Shown piece after piece: positions 54,080 to 64,000 of a stretch of DNA of 64,000 bases. The position numbers and the translations under genes are program-made. A model generated the notes under the pieces. The model had not been told where the DNA came from. It saw only the letters and a program-made list of their open reading frames with translations, and did not search any database. Source of the stretch: an uncultured Sunxiuqinia sp. (GTDB lineage: Bacteria; Bacteroidota; Bacteroidia; Bacteroidales; Prolixibacteraceae); contig NZ_OY782768.1 of assembly GCF_963678245.1 (NCBI RefSeq), forward strand, positions 1 through 64,000. Direction: 5' to 3'. The first letter of the stretch is position 1, and every line of letters starts with the position of its first letter.

Positions 54080-56344
54080 CTAATCTCTGTTTTCTCTTGG
54101 AGGTCTGCGATCTCCACGACGATCACGGCTATCGCGATTTCCATCACGTCCGCTACCATCACGACGAGGAGGACGACGATCGCCTCCGCGGTCGCTACGC
54201 TCACGCTCTACATAACCTTCGGGTTTTGGCAATAATGCTTTACGAGAAAGCTTCAGTTTTCCATCGCGGTCGATGTCCAACAGCTTTACTTCAACTTCTT
54301 CGCCTACTTTAAGGGCATCTTCAACATTTGATAAACGCTCCCAAGTAATTTCAGAAATATGAAGCAAACCTTCTTTTCCAGGCATAATTTCAACAAAGGC
54401 ACCAAAAGTTGTGATGTTTTTTATTTTCCCTTTGTAGGTTTCGCCTTTCTCCGGAAGAGCAATAATACGCTTCACACGTTCTTTTGCAGCATCCATAGCT
54501 TCTTTGTTCAAGCCCGAAATTTCAACCCAACCAAAGTCATCACGTTCTTCAATAACGATAACAGTATTGGTTTCTTCCTGCATTTGCTGAATATTTTTAC
54601 CTCCAGGTCCAATGATTGGTCCAATCATATCCTTAGGAATCTGAATGGTTTCAACACGTGGAACATTTGGTTTGTATTCTACACGAGGTTCAGGAATAAC
54701 TTCAAGGATTTTTCCAAGGATATGCTCACGACCTTCTTTGGCCTGATGCAAAGCTTGCGACAACACTTCGTATGAAAGCCCGTCAACTTTAATATCCATT
54801 TGGGTTGCTGTAATACCTTTTTCAGTTCCGGTTACTTTGAAGTCCATGTCACCCAAGTGATCTTCATCTCCCAGAATGTCAGAAAGCACCGCGAACTTAT
54901 CCGAATTCTTATCGGTAATTAGTCCCATGGCGATACCCGAAACCGGACGCTTCATATTCATTCCGGCATCCATCATACACATGGTTCCGGCACAAACTGT
55001 TGCCATTGATGATGATCCATTTGATTCCAAAATATCAGAAACAACACGAACAACATATGGAAAATCTTCAGGAATCATTCGCTTCAAGGCACGGAAAGCC
55101 AAGTTACCATGACCAATTTCACGACGCCCTAATCCACGAGGTGTTTTCGCATCACCAACACAAAATGGAGGGAAATTGTAATGCAATAAAAACCGCTCAG
55201 TTCCCTGGAACGTTACATTATCAATTTTTTTAATGTCCATTTTAGTTCCCAAAGTGATTGAAGAAAGCGACTGTGTTTCACCACGAGTAAAAATGGCTGA
55301 ACCATGAGCTCCTGGCAAATAATCAACTTCTCCCCAAATTGGACGAATTTCATCTGTTTTACGACCATCCAAGCGAATACCTTCATCCAAAATCATGCGA
55401 CGCATAGATTCTCCCTCTACTTTGTGGAAGTATCGGCGGATAAGCTTTTCATCTTGAACTAAGTCTATTTCTTCGTTTTCAGCATTTTCTTCAAGGTACT
55501 TCTCAACATAGTCATCTACAATTTTAGCAAATGACTCAATACGTAGTTGTTTATCTTTTAGTTGCTGTTTTGCAATATCGTAACAAGCATCGAATAAGTC
55601 TGCTTCTACTTTAGCTTTCAGTTCTTCGTTGTTTACTTCGTGACAATACTCGCGTTTCACAACACCAACTTCGGCAGCTAATTCTTCCTGTACTTTACAG
55701 TGAATTTTAATGGCATCGTGAGCAACTTTAATGGCTTCAAGCATCTCTTCTTCTGACACTTCATCCATCTCACCTTCAACCATCATGATATTGTCGTAAG
55801 TTGCAGCTACCATGATGTCAATATCGGCTTCAGCCAACTGAGCGCTACTTGGGTTGACAATCATCTCGCCGTCAACACGTCCAACACGCACTTCAGAAAT
55901 TGGCGCCTCAAAAGGAACGTCAGATACAGCGATTGCTGCTGATGCAGCTAATCCGGCCAATGAGTCGGCCATAACGTCTTTGTCATAGGAAATAAGGCTG
56001 ATCATTACCGCAGTTTCAGCGTGATAATCAGCTGGAAAGAGTGGACGGAGGGCACGGTCAACCAAGCGGGCAACCAAAATTTCATCGTCACTCGGACGAG
56101 CTTCACGTTTCAAAAACCCACCGGGGAAACGACCTGCAGCAGAGAATTTTTCGCGATAATCAACCGATACCGGCATAAAATCAACATCCTCTCTAGCATC
56201 TTTCGCTGAAACCACAGTGGCCAGCAACATGGTGTCACCCATCCTAACGACAACTGCACCATCAGCTTGTTTGGCTAAACGACCTGTTTCAATCGTAATT
56301 TGCCGGCCATCGCCGAGGTCAATTGTTTTAATAATTTGATTCAT
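54080..56344 (-). CDS. pnp: Polynucleotide phosphorylase
   Basis: This phosphorolytic 3'-5' exoribonuclease and RNA-degradation enzyme is 754 residues long. It has two RNase PH cores ([40 protein letters not shown]), a KH domain (about 575-630, [21 protein letters not shown] is split by its GPGG loop) and an S1 domain (about 640-715, [19 protein letters not shown]). The C-terminal tail of 40 residues is an Arg/Asp/Gly-rich extension that probably binds RNA and is longer than usual. It is downstream of rpsO, the classical rpsO-pnp order. Confidence 0.96.
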   Translation of the reverse strand: MNQIIKTIDLGDGRQITIETGRLAKQADGAVVVRMGDTMLLATVVSAKDAREDVDFMPVSVDYREKFSAAGRFPGGFLKREARPSDDEILVARLVDRALRPLFPADYHAETAVMISLISYDKDVMADSLAGLAASAAIAVSDVPFEAPISEVRVGRVDGEMIVNPSSAQLAEADIDIMVAATYDNIMMVEGEMDEVSEEEMLEAIKVAHDAIKIHCKVQEELAAEVGVVKREYCHEVNNEELKAKVEADLFDACYDIAKQQLKDKQLRIESFAKIVDDYVEKYLEENAENEEIDLVQDEKLIRRYFHKVEGESMRRMILDEGIRLDGRKTDEIRPIWGEVDYLPGAHGSAIFTRGETQSLSSITLGTKMDIKKIDNVTFQGTERFLLHYNFPPFCVGDAKTPRGLGRREIGHGNLAFRALKRMIPEDFPYVVRVVSDILESNGSSSMATVCAGTMCMMDAGMNMKRPVSGIAMGLITDKNSDKFAVLSDILGDEDHLGDMDFKVTGTEKGITATQMDIKVDGLSYEVLSQALHQAKEGREHILGKILEVIPEPRVEYKPNVPRVETIQIPKDMIGPIIGPGGKNIQQMQEETNTVIVIEERDDFGWVEISGLNKEAMDAAKERVKRIIALPEKGETYKGKIKNITTFGAFVEIMPGKEGLLHISEITWERLSNVEDALKVGEEVEVKLLDIDRDGKLKLSRKALLPKPEGYVERERSDRGGDRRPPRRDGSGRDGNRDSRDRRGDRRPPRENRD

Positions 56345-56413
56345 AATTAATTTTTGTGATAAAATTTAACAATACGAACTTTGTCGAATGGTGGTGGGGA
56401 TTTCAAAAATAAG

Positions 56414-56435
56414 AAAAGGCAATAAATATATTGCC
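56414..56435 (-). terminator. Hairpin between rpsO and pnp
   Basis: GGCAATA and TATTGCC form a stem followed on the minus strand by TTTTCTT. It would allow separate levels of rpsO and pnp mRNA. Confidence 0.55.
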
Positions 56436-56451
56436 CCTTCTGTGTATAAAA

Positions 56452-56721
56452 TTATCGACGTAATTTCAATTCTTTTACAATTGCACGATATCTTTCAATA
56501 TCTTTCTTTTTTAGGTAGTCGAGTAAACTACGACGTTTACCTACCAAGCGAACCAACGAACGCTGTGTACTGTAATCTTTTTTGTTCTTTTTCAAGTGCT
56601 CGGTTAAGTGAGAGATCCGGTATGAGAACAAGGCAATTTGCCCTTCGGCTGTACCCGTGTCTTTTGCATCTTTACCAAACTTTTCAAAAAACTCTGTTTT
56701 CTTTTCTGAAGTTAAATACAT
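56452..56721 (-). CDS. rpsO: 30S ribosomal protein S15
   Basis: The 89-residue protein matches S15 in length and sequence: GTAEGQIALFSYRISHLTEHL and the end RSLLDYLKKKDIERYR. It binds 16S rRNA in the small-subunit platform. It is co-directional with pnp and preceded by a good promoter. Confidence 0.96.
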   Translation of the reverse strand: MYLTSEKKTEFFEKFGKDAKDTGTAEGQIALFSYRISHLTEHLKKNKKDYSTQRSLVRLVGKRRSLLDYLKKKDIERYRAIVKELKLRR

Positions 56722-56809
56722 TTTCTTTAATGTTTAAAAGTGATACAATTTTTAAACCGTTGCATCGCATTCAATAACAACCGCTTAAAATTAATTTCAA
56801 AAACTAGCG

Positions 56810-56839
56810 CAAAAGTAATCAAAAAACTTTGATTTTCAA
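56810..56839 (-). promoter_or_regulatory. Promoter of rpsO-pnp
   Basis: On the minus strand TTG (56837-56839), 19 bases, TACTTTTG (56810-56817). It lies 89 bases before the rpsO start, leaving room for a leader that could be autoregulated by S15. Confidence 0.6.
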
Positions 56840-56983
56840 TCTCATGGTGAGAAAATTAGGTAGTAGCTATTGAAAATGGCTTTTATTTAATCCTTACTTT
56901 TATTAGCAAATATGCTCCTCTGTAATTTTGAAAAAACAACTAGGTGCATCCAACGCAAGCCAGAATCATCTAACATTGAAGCG

Positions 56984-58015
56984 TTACGAATACTTAGGCG
57001 ATTCCAGCGACTCTCTGAAAGATTTCACTTGGTCGGGTGAACCAATGACAAATAGCTGATCGCCACGACTCAATGTCAAATTCGGGTCAGGATTAAACAC
57101 ATACTTGGCACCACTAATTTTAATTCCAATGATATTGACTCCCGAAGAGTCTTCGTCCTTCAATATACTAATCGGCTTATTCACAAAATAATCAGCCATA
57201 TTATTACAGTTGATTTCCTCTAAACTAACATCTTTACTTTTCTGCAGTAAAATGTATTCGAGAAACTCAACTACATCAGGCTGAGTAACTAATTTAGCCA
57301 TGCGCTGACCTCCGATACGTTCGGGCATAATAACATTCGTTACTCCAGCACGCTTCAGCTTCATATCCGATTCCATTTCAGAAGCACGGCTTACAATTCG
57401 TAAACTCGGATTCATGCTTCGGGCTGTAAGAGCTACAAAAACATTATCGGCATCATTCGGGGTAGTGGCAATCAAAGCTCGCGCCCGGCCAACACCGGCT
57501 TTTTTCAAAACTTCTTCATGTGTCGCGTCTCCCTGAATATATAGCAACCGAACATCCTTACGGATACGTGCCAAGACATTTTCGCGTCGTTCGATGATCA
57601 CAAATTCAACTCCATGATCACGCAGCTCAATGGCCGCTTGTTCTCCGTTACGTCCGTAACCGATAATAATAACATGATCTTTCAATTTCACGATTTTTTT
57701 ATCCACACGATAGGTTTTTAAATAGTTCATTAATTCGCCATCGAACACAAAGCTGGCCATACTTGAACCGACATATGCCAAACTACCCAAGCTGAAAAAT
57801 ATTAATCCGGAGGTGAATAACTTGCCACCATCAGACAGCGGATGAATTTCGCCAAAGCCAACTGTCGAGACGGTGATAATAGTCATGAAGAACGCATCAA
57901 TCAGCGAAAAATCTTCAATGTACCAAAAGCCAGCCGTTCCAAGCGAAACCATGAAAATCAGCAAAAAAATACCGGTTTGGATTGTTCTATGTGAAACTTC
58001 CTGAAATTTATTCAT
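56984..58015 (-). CDS. Potassium channel with RCK (TrkA-N/TrkA-C) domains
   Basis: The 343-residue protein has two membrane helices flanking the selectivity filter TVSTVGFGEI, then a Rossmann-type RCK domain (VIIIGYGRNGEQAAIEL) and a TrkA-C domain at the end (about 255-340). GFG in place of GYG at the filter is seen in some bacterial channels. Gating by nucleotides or ions through the RCK ring is typical. It lies 3 bases after the DUF2851 gene, so they share a transcript. Confidence 0.9.
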   Translation of the reverse strand: MNKFQEVSHRTIQTGIFLLIFMVSLGTAGFWYIEDFSLIDAFFMTIITVSTVGFGEIHPLSDGGKLFTSGLIFFSLGSLAYVGSSMASFVFDGELMNYLKTYRVDKKIVKLKDHVIIIGYGRNGEQAAIELRDHGVEFVIIERRENVLARIRKDVRLLYIQGDATHEEVLKKAGVGRARALIATTPNDADNVFVALTARSMNPSLRIVSRASEMESDMKLKRAGVTNVIMPERIGGQRMAKLVTQPDVVEFLEYILLQKSKDVSLEEINCNNMADYFVNKPISILKDEDSSGVNIIGIKISGAKYVFNPDPNLTLSRGDQLFVIGSPDQVKSFRESLESPKYS

Positions 58016-58018
58016 GGG

Positions 58019-59323
58019 CTAACTTATTTCCCCTTTAATCGCGTGATTAATTAATTTGGTTCCTACGTGGCAATTTAAACATTTTTTGGGATTGCAATAA
58101 CAATTTTTCAACTGAATCAATGCTTGGCTGTCATATGCCGAGCGAACATCGACCCCTAATTTTTGCCAATTTGAAATGATTGAGTTTTTTTCAGCCGGAA
58201 TACGTTCAAGAAAATCAAGTGCTTTCTCTTTCAAATGAGCCTGGTTGTGGTACTCACCATAAATAAAAAGAAAGGGCACCACGGTATTAATCATCAGGTT
58301 TTGAAAAGCTGTATCGCCAAGTACTTTTTTTCGTTTCGCTGAAGCTTTATTAAACCGATAATGAGTATCCCAGTACTCCGAAGCTTGCACCTTAAACAGT
58401 TTTTGAATTTCGGCCAAATCATCTAACTCAACGAGCGATGAAAATAATGCTGAAGATTGGTGAATATGTGCGGCAAATTCGGCCAAACGTACTGTTGGAA
58501 AGTTAACCGGACGCAAACGCAAAAACTTCCATATATGTGTTTCAACGGACTTCAGTCGGTATTTTTTATATAAAAATGAATATTCCTTCCGCAATGCCAA
58601 ATAATAATCGTCGCCCAATAACTGTTCGTTCAACAAACCGGCTGTTCCAAAAAGTAATGCTTCAACCTGAAACAAGTTGTTTTTATGCTTGCCTAAAATT
58701 TGCAACGGCAAGGCGTGGGCCAGCATTTCAAAGGGTTGGTCATTCACTTTAAATCCAAAGTTACGGGCCAGCATCTGGTAGAATGTTTCGTTCCAATCGT
58801 TTTTATTCTGCTCCAGCCGATCAACAATATTTTGTGTCTTTTGCTGAAGTCGCTCAATCATCAAACCATGAAACCAAATTTGCAAAGCCATCGGATCGGC
58901 TTCGTGAAAACGATCAGCGCAGGCAATCCACCGGTCCGATTTTAAAAGTAGCTGATAGTTCGCCTCCAAATGTTTCGGATAATCCAACACCATGGCAGGA
59001 ATTAATTCGCCCTTTGAATTACGAATTTCTTCATCATTATCGCGAACCACGTGCAATATCACGTTATTATACGCCTCGTCCGTTTCATGCTGATGTCGAT
59101 ACCAATCTGAAGCTTTTTGATGAATTTCCACATTTCCGGCCCAAGTGGTCTCCCCGATTTTGATACGTGAATTAAAGAAATCAGGGCCGGCGTCCGAATT
59201 ATGTTGTCCCACTTGAAGAATTTGAACAGGCTGACGATCAACTTTCAACTGTTCTGTACTGAATAACTTATGTTTCCATATAAACTGAAGAAAAGCTTCA
59301 TTCATAACAGAGTGATTTTTCAC
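58019..59323 (-). CDS. DUF2851 family protein
   Basis: The 434-residue cytosolic protein belongs to a family found mainly in Bacteroidota: NEAFLQFIWKHKLF near the start, VGQHNSDAGPDFFNSRI and GNVEIHQKASDWYRH. The C-terminal part has a Cys cluster (CYCNPKKCLNCHVG) that may bind zinc. Function is unknown; the family fold has nuclease-like features (GPDFxNxRI and GNVEIH), which is only suggestive. It is followed directly by the potassium channel gene. Confidence 0.88.
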   Translation of the reverse strand: MKNHSVMNEAFLQFIWKHKLFSTEQLKVDRQPVQILQVGQHNSDAGPDFFNSRIKIGETTWAGNVEIHQKASDWYRHQHETDEAYNNVILHVVRDNDEEIRNSKGELIPAMVLDYPKHLEANYQLLLKSDRWIACADRFHEADPMALQIWFHGLMIERLQQKTQNIVDRLEQNKNDWNETFYQMLARNFGFKVNDQPFEMLAHALPLQILGKHKNNLFQVEALLFGTAGLLNEQLLGDDYYLALRKEYSFLYKKYRLKSVETHIWKFLRLRPVNFPTVRLAEFAAHIHQSSALFSSLVELDDLAEIQKLFKVQASEYWDTHYRFNKASAKRKKVLGDTAFQNLMINTVVPFLFIYGEYHNQAHLKEKALDFLERIPAEKNSIISNWQKLGVDVRSAYDSQALIQLKNCYCNPKKCLNCHVGTKLINHAIKGEIS

Positions 59324-59369
59324 TAAAGTTATGAAAAATACCAGAAACTATTATAGTCAATCCCGGAAG

Positions 59370-60134
59370 CTATTCAACATCTTCAAGTTTTGAATTCAGT
59401 CTCTCAATCACTTTTTCCTGATTCGCTATTTGGCTTTCAATATCCTGTTGCTGCTTGTAATTCCGTCTCATCCTTCTCTCATAGCCTTTGAGCTTTCGCT
59501 TCTGGCCTTTTGTAGCACCATCAATTTCTACCGGATCATCTAAAATTACAAGCTCCCCGAAGTATTCATCCTTTCTATTGGCCATCTTCTTTCGAAGCCT
59601 CTTGCCTTTTTTCTTCAACTTTCGGAGTTTCTTCTCAAGCTTGGACAACGCTTTCTTCTCACTGTCAATTTCAGTCTGGATAGTCTGCTGAGAAAGCGTT
59701 ACGGCATATTGTTGAACAAAGCTCTCTGCATTTCGAATATCCTTCGCTGGATTATAATCGGAAGATCCTAAAAACTGATTGTCCTGAATAAAGAAAAAAC
59801 GGACATAGGTCAAGTCATCGTAATCAGCCGCTTGAAAAAGAACAACCATCGGTTTATCACTCACGGTCTTAAAGTCAAACTCTTCAGTCATCCACTCTTC
59901 TCCGCTCTTTTTCGAATCAGCCTTCTTCTTGATCAATCCAAAGAACTTTTTCTCGTGCATCGAATTTTCAAACAATTCTTCGGCGTCCTTCACACTGGCA
60001 TTAGGAACAGCTACTTCAAAAGCCGGCTGAATCCCCATGGAAGATGGTCGTTCGGCTATTTCAACCTTTAACGGTTGTTGAGAAAATACACTTATCTGAA
60101 TAAACAACAGGGAGAGTAAAAATATTTTTTTCAT
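59370..60134 (-). CDS. Exported coiled-coil protein, function unknown
   Basis: The 254-residue protein has a signal peptide (about 1-19, ending SVFSQ). The middle is unremarkable; residues about 150-254 are very rich in Lys/Arg/Glu and predicted as two coiled-coil arms (KALSKLEKKLRKLKKKGKRL; EKVIERLNSKLEDVE). No family is recognised. It follows a 378-base gap and precedes DUF2851 by 46 bases. Confidence 0.7.
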   Translation of the reverse strand: MKKIFLLSLLFIQISVFSQQPLKVEIAERPSSMGIQPAFEVAVPNASVKDAEELFENSMHEKKFFGLIKKKADSKKSGEEWMTEEFDFKTVSDKPMVVLFQAADYDDLTYVRFFFIQDNQFLGSSDYNPAKDIRNAESFVQQYAVTLSQQTIQTEIDSEKKALSKLEKKLRKLKKKGKRLRKKMANRKDEYFGELVILDDPVEIDGATKGQKRKLKGYERRMRRNYKQQQDIESQIANQEKVIERLNSKLEDVE

Positions 60135-60512
60135 AGATTATTTTTTTTAGGCACCACAAGGATCAGAAATAAGAACTAACAGTCAACAACTTAATCTTCC
60201 AAACTATTGAATCCGGGAAAAATCTCGTCAACAAACTCGCTGATTCCGATTAATTCAGGAACCCAATCCTAGATGCACATTATTCATGAAACAACAAATC
60301 TGACTGAATAGTTGTTGAGAACGCTGTTAGATCTGAGTCCGAAAGTTCAGTTATATGATACACGCTCACAGTCTGACGTCAACTAATGAAGTGGTCAATC
60401 TGACATTTGTAGTTTTATTCCATAATAATATGGCTATTTTTGCGACGATAAGCGAATTAAGCTTAAGCAAGAAAACTGAAATTCTCAGTAATTTCTCAAA
60501 AAATAAATAGTT
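60135..60512. other. Intergenic region between divergent genes
   Basis: No gene recognised. TATTTTTG (60435-60442) is a -7 box toward the DUF819 gene, with a TTTG at 60406-60409 that is about 25 bases away, longer than the usual spacing. Confidence 0.4.
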
Positions 60513-61769
60513 ATGCAGACTGAACATGCCAGCGCCCTTATCCAAAACGATGCGATTACTTTAGGTCTTTTACTCCTATTATTGGCCGGGATATTTTATA
60601 CAAGCAATTCATCCAGCCCAATTTTCAAAAAGTTTTACAGCATCATACCGATGCTACTTTTGTGCTATTTTTTGCCCAGTTTGCTAACTACTTTTGGCAT
60701 TGTTGATGGTGAAAACTCGCAGCTTTATTTTGTGGCCTCGCGCTATTTGCTCCCTGCCAGTTTGGTTTTACTCACTCTCAGTATCGATTTAAAAGAGGTT
60801 TTTAAACTCGGAAGCAAAGCACTAATTATGTTCGTGACCGGAACTTTTGGGGTGATTATCGGAGGACCATTGGCGATCTTGATTACCTCTGCCATTAATC
60901 CTGATTTAATTGGTGGAGCTGGTCCCGACGCAGTATGGCGAGGAATGACGACCATTGCCGGAAGCTGGATTGGTGGTGGCGCTAACCAAGCGGCCATGTA
61001 CGAGATATTTAAACCCTCAGATCGGCTCTATTCCATCATGATTACCGTTGATGTTTTAGTAGCTGAGGTTTGGATGGCTATTTTATTGATCGGTGTTGGC
61101 AAAGCTAAGCAAATCGATAAATTTTTCAAAGCAGATGCCAGCAGTGTCGACCACCTGCAAAAAAAGATGCACGATTTCAGCTTAAAAACAGCGCGAATAC
61201 CAAGTACCACTGACCTGATGGTTATTCTGTCCATTGGACTTGGAGTAACAGGGTTCGCACATTTCGTTGCTGATGTAATAGTCCCATACATCGAGATTCA
61301 TGCTCCATCTCTCAATAAATTTAGCTTGACATCCAGGTTCTTTTGGTTGATTATTCTATCAACAACAATCGGCATTGGACTATCATTTACCAAACTGCGC
61401 AACTACGAAGGAGCCGGAGCATCGAAAATAGGAACCATCTTTATTTATGTGCTTGTTGCAACTATTGGAATGAAAATGGACATCACCAAAATATTTGATA
61501 ATATAGAGTTATTTGCCGTTGGTGGTATCTGGATGTTGATTCATGTCATCTTGCTCTTGATTGTTGGGAAACTCATCCGAGCTCCATATTTTTTTCTGGC
61601 AGTTGGAAGTAAAGCCAATATTGGAGGTGCTGCCAGTGCGCCGGTTGTTGCAGCGGCTTTCCATCCTTCGTTGGCTCCCGTTGGCGTTTTGCTGGCCGTT
61701 CTTGGTTATGCAATGGGAACATACGGTGCGTGGCTGTGTGGATTGATTATGCAAGCCGTTGCACCATAA
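60513..61769 (+). CDS. DUF819 family membrane protein
   Basis: The 418-residue protein has about ten hydrophobic segments. Conserved stretches are GTFGVIIGGPLAILI, IAGSWIGGGANQAAMYE and VGSKANIGGAASAPVVAAAF, typical of DUF819 (YjcL-like). Glycine-rich re-entrant loops in both halves suggest a transporter with an inverted repeat. The substrate is unknown. It stands alone, with a terminator shared with pyrF. Confidence 0.88.
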   Translation: MQTEHASALIQNDAITLGLLLLLLAGIFYTSNSSSPIFKKFYSIIPMLLLCYFLPSLLTTFGIVDGENSQLYFVASRYLLPASLVLLTLSIDLKEVFKLGSKALIMFVTGTFGVIIGGPLAILITSAINPDLIGGAGPDAVWRGMTTIAGSWIGGGANQAAMYEIFKPSDRLYSIMITVDVLVAEVWMAILLIGVGKAKQIDKFFKADASSVDHLQKKMHDFSLKTARIPSTTDLMVILSIGLGVTGFAHFVADVIVPYIEIHAPSLNKFSLTSRFFWLIILSTTIGIGLSFTKLRNYEGAGASKIGTIFIYVLVATIGMKMDITKIFDNIELFAVGGIWMLIHVILLLIVGKLIRAPYFFLAVGSKANIGGAASAPVVAAAFHPSLAPVGVLLAVLGYAMGTYGAWLCGLIMQAVAP

Positions 61770-61787
61770 ACATTGCAAAAACAAAAA

Positions 61788-61807
61788 AGCCCGACAATAG
61801 CCGGGCT
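61788..61807. terminator. Bidirectional terminator between DUF819 gene and pyrF
   Basis: AGCCCG and CGGGCT form a stem preceded by a run of six A (T-run on the minus strand), between two convergent genes. Confidence 0.7.
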
Positions 61808-61831
61808 CGATATAATAGATAAAAATCGTTT

Positions 61832-62665
61832 TTACAACAATTCTGCTTCAAGCAGTAATTCTTCCATATCAACCTGAATTTCCATTGCTGCCTCTCTGGC
61901 TTTTTCTGCAAAATCAGTATCGCCCGATGCATAAATAATTCCACGCGACGAGTTCACCAACAATCCACACTGGTCGTTCATACCGTATTTGGCAACTTCT
62001 TCCAGACTTCCACCCTGTGCTCCAACTCCTGGAACCAATAGAAAATGCTCAGGGATAATCACACGAATTTCTTCCAATTTCTCAGCTTTGGTGGCACCAA
62101 CAACATACATCATATTGTCAGTAGTTCCCCACGTTTGAGAGGTTTTCAGAACCGACTCATACAGCATGTCCCCATTCTCTTCATTTTTGATGAACTGAAA
62201 ATCGAATGCTCCTTTATTTGATGTTAGTGCTAATAGAATCACCCATTTATCCAAATAAGTCATAAATGGTTTTACTGAATCTTCTCCCATGTAGGGAGCG
62301 ACTGTCACCGCGTCAAAATCCATGCGATCGAAAAAAGCACGAGCATATAAATTGGATGTATTCCCAATATCGCCGCGCTTCGCATCGGCAATAATAAACT
62401 GCTCCGGATACTTTTCACGAATATAACGCACCGTTTTATCCAGGCTTTCCCAGCCGACAACTCCCAGACTCTCGTAAAAAGCCAGGTTTGGTTTGTAAGC
62501 CACGCACAGATCTTGTGTGGCGTCAATAATTTCTTTGTTGAAAGCAAATATCGGATCTGTAGTTTCTTTCAGGTGAACCGGAATTTTGAGGATATCAGAA
62601 TCCAATCCGACACACAAAAAGCTTCTTTTTTTCTTGATCTGTTCAAATAATTGTTCACGGTTCAT
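61832..62665 (-). CDS. pyrF: Orotidine 5'-phosphate decarboxylase
   Basis: This is the last step of UMP synthesis. The 277-residue protein is of the longer (group 2) type: [10 protein letters not shown] near the start, then [15 protein letters not shown] with the catalytic Asp-Lys-Asp set (DAKRGD), and [12 protein letters not shown] near the phosphate-binding end. Length and motifs match the PyrF of Bacteroidota. It is 53 bases downstream of the GIY-YIG gene, with a REP-like stem between. Confidence 0.95.
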   Translation of the reverse strand: MNREQLFEQIKKKRSFLCVGLDSDILKIPVHLKETTDPIFAFNKEIIDATQDLCVAYKPNLAFYESLGVVGWESLDKTVRYIREKYPEQFIIADAKRGDIGNTSNLYARAFFDRMDFDAVTVAPYMGEDSVKPFMTYLDKWVILLALTSNKGAFDFQFIKNEENGDMLYESVLKTSQTWGTTDNMMYVVGATKAEKLEEIRVIIPEHFLLVPGVGAQGGSLEEVAKYGMNDQCGLLVNSSRGIIYASGDTDFAEKAREAAMEIQVDMEELLLEAELL

Positions 62666-62679
62666 GTTTGTTTTTTATC

Positions 62680-62711
62680 ATTCCGGCATTACACGTCGTT
62701 TCAGCCGGAAT
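62680..62711. repeat. REP-like stem-loop upstream of pyrF
   Basis: ATTCCGGC (62680-62687) pairs with GCCGGAAT (62704-62711). It resembles the palindromic repeats seen around Bacteroidota genes that encode GIY-YIG proteins and lies just after the stop codon of such a gene. Confidence 0.55.
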
Positions 62712-62718
62712 CTGTTCG

Positions 62719-63009
62719 TTAATCAGTATACCAATCTTTCGATAAGTCTTTCCACTCAGGATTCATTTCGTTAATCAAATTTAGCTTCCATTGTCTTTTC
62801 CATTTCTTCATTTGTCTTTCTCTCTGAAAAGCTTCAAAACTATTTTCAAATTCTTCGAAATAAACCAACTTACTCAAATTATACTTGTATGTGAATCCTT
62901 TTACTTGTTTCGTTTTATGTTCCTTAATTCTTCTCTCAAGGTAATTCGTAAAACCAATATATAACACACCATCAGGCTTATTGGTTAATATGTAAACGTA
63001 GTAACTCAC
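62719..63009 (-). CDS. Small GIY-YIG nuclease-domain protein
   Basis: The 96-residue single-domain protein has YYVYILTNKPDGVLYIGFTN, the GIY-YIG core in the variant YVY...YIG, followed by LERRIKEHK and YFEEFENSFEAFQRERQMKKWKR, with Arg/His/Glu residues of the active site. Such small UvrC-like endonucleases are common in Bacteroidota and often move between genomes. It is flanked by two REP-like stems (62680-62711 and 63020-63039), as if it were carried as a unit with them. Confidence 0.9.
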   Translation of the reverse strand: MSYYVYILTNKPDGVLYIGFTNYLERRIKEHKTKQVKGFTYKYNLSKLVYFEEFENSFEAFQRERQMKKWKRQWKLNLINEMNPEWKDLSKDWYTD

Positions 63010-63019
63010 TCACAGAAAG

Positions 63020-63039
63020 ATTCCTGCCTTCGCAGGAAT
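63020..63039. repeat. REP-like stem-loop between prfA and the GIY-YIG gene
   Basis: ATTCCTGC and GCAGGAAT frame the loop CTTC, giving a perfect 8-base-pair stem 10 bases upstream of the GIY-YIG start. Confidence 0.55.
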
Positions 63040-63044
63040 GTTAA

Positions 63045-64000
63045 TTAAATTTCTGCTTCTTTCAGCCTTTCTGAGTTTTCTTCCACCATTAACTTCTCGA
63101 TAATCTCATCGATATCACCATTAATAATGGCTTGCAAATTATAAAGCGTCAGGTTAATTCGGTGATCAGTCACCCGTCCTTGCGGCCAGTTGTAAGTTCG
63201 GATTTTTGCCGAACGGTCGCCGGTTGAAACCATCGTTTTTCGTTTCGAAGCAATTTCATCCAAGTATTTTTGGTGCTCCATGTTATAAATCCGCGACCGT
63301 AATTCAACCATCGCCTTATCCAGGTTTTTCAGTTTCGATTTTTGATCCTGACACTGCACAACAATTCCGGTTGGAATGTGTGTCAGCCGAATGGCTGAGT
63401 AAGTCGTATTTACCGACTGCCCACCGGGACCAGAAGAACAGAACTCATCGCGGCGGATATCTTCATTACGCAAGTCGATATCAAATTCCTCCGCTTCGGG
63501 AAGTACAGCTACCGATGCAGCGGATGTATGCACACGTCCTTGTGTTTCGGTTTGTGGCACGCGCTGTACCCGGTGTACCCCTGATTCGTATTTCAGAATA
63601 CCATAAACGCCTTCGCCTGAAACATTGGCCACAATTTCTTTATAACCACCGGAAGTTCCTTCATTCACGGTAGTAACTTCCATACGCCAGCCTTTTTTCT
63701 CGCAGTATTTAGTGTACATACGAAACAAATCGCCGGCAAAGATACTGGCCTCATCTCCACCTGTTCCGGCACGAATCTCAAGAATTGCATTTTTGCTATC
63801 TTCGGGATCAGCAGGAACCAGGAGCATTTTGATTTCTTTTTCTTTTTCAGGAAGTTGCTCTTCGCTGCCTTCCATTTCTTCTCTGGCCATTTCTCGAATT
63901 TCCTCATCTGTTTCCTGTGCCAGCATTTCTTTGCCTGATTCAATATTATCAACCAGACTTTTATATTCTTTGAACGCCGCTACCAGCGACTCTAATCGTT
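63045..64000 (-). CDS. prfA: Peptide chain release factor 1, 5' end outside the window
   Basis: RF1 reads UAA and UAG stop codons and releases the finished protein. The visible 317 codons contain the GGQ motif ([16 protein letters not shown]) that reaches the peptidyl transferase centre and the RF1-type end [21 protein letters not shown]. The frame stays open to position 64000 ([22 protein letters not shown]), so the true start lies beyond the window. The ATG at 63926 is internal, not the start. Confidence 0.93.
   Translation of the reverse strand, partial: RLESLVAAFKEYKSLVDNIESGKEMLAQETDEEIREMAREEMEGSEEQLPEKEKEIKMLLVPADPEDSKNAILEIRAGTGGDEASIFAGDLFRMYTKYCEKKGWRMEVTTVNEGTSGGYKEIVANVSGEGVYGILKYESGVHRVQRVPQTETQGRVHTSAASVAVLPEAEEFDIDLRNEDIRRDEFCSSGPGGQSVNTTYSAIRLTHIPTGIVVQCQDQKSKLKNLDKAMVELRSRIYNMEHQKYLDEIASKRKTMVSTGDRSAKIRTYNWPQGRVTDHRINLTLYNLQAIINGDIDEIIEKLMVEENSERLKEAEI

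Overview
The window looks like part of a chromosome from a Bacteroidota bacterium, probably of the Marinilabiliales/Prolixibacteraceae type. The assignment is inferred from gene content: a large TonB-receptor-like protein, Tat-exported Gfo/Idh/MocA oxidoreductases, DUF2851, DUF4922, DUF5020, GHL10, REP-associated transposases and RHS toxin remnants. Promoter-like sequences also match the Bacteroidota pattern (TTTG, about 19-20 bases, TAnnTTTG) rather than -35/-10 boxes. There is no rRNA, tRNA or CRISPR array that I can see.

Positions 124-14085 (minus strand) hold one long nitrogen-fixation operon: nifH, nifI1, nifI2, nifD, nifK, nifE, nifN, nifB, a [2Fe-2S] ferredoxin, nifV, a DNA-binding-only ModE relative, a small unknown HEPN-like gene, and modA-modB-modC for molybdate uptake. 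It is a molybdenum nitrogenase of the anaerobe/clostridial style: NifI regulatory proteins, a NifD with an insert of about 50 residues, and a NifK without the long N-terminus. NifB carries a fused NifX-like domain. Enzyme, cofactor factory, homocitrate synthase and metal supply are all in one transcription direction. Hairpins lie between nifK and nifE and between nifN and nifB. The 400-base region upstream of nifH has repeated dyads and no sigma-54 site that I can find.

Positions 14501-22557 (plus strand) hold a CNNM/CBS membrane protein and then a tight cluster: GHL10 glycosidase-like protein, glycosyltransferase, DUF4922 phosphorylase-like protein, SpoIID amidase-like protein (frameshifted at an A10 run) and an AmpG-like permease. 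This looks like cell-wall turnover or recycling. A 72-base micro-ORF with 18 bases of spacer sits directly before the ampG-like gene, and a 90% identical copy with identical spacing sits directly before the nif ferredoxin gene, 16 kb away in the opposite orientation.

Positions 22608-33131 carry carbohydrate-related and envelope genes (a lipoprotein isomerase, a TonB-like receptor, a peroxiredoxin, two sister Tat oxidoreductases, a GH51 arabinofuranosidase). Positions 33284-39926 are a TetR-TolC-MFP-RND efflux operon. Then come ispD, DUF2461, a DUF5020 outer-membrane channel next to an NCS2 purine permease, and a TPR lipoprotein.

Positions 46571-53482 form a rearranged island. Between a deoxynucleoside kinase gene and a prolyl oligopeptidase gene lie about 4 kb of RHS toxin-tip and immunity remnants, two REP-associated transposase genes (one broken by a stop codon) and several REP repeats. 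The island is bounded by partial second copies of the two flanking genes. The end of the window is housekeeping: pnp-rpsO, a potassium channel, DUF2851, DUF819, pyrF, a GIY-YIG protein and the 3' part of prfA.
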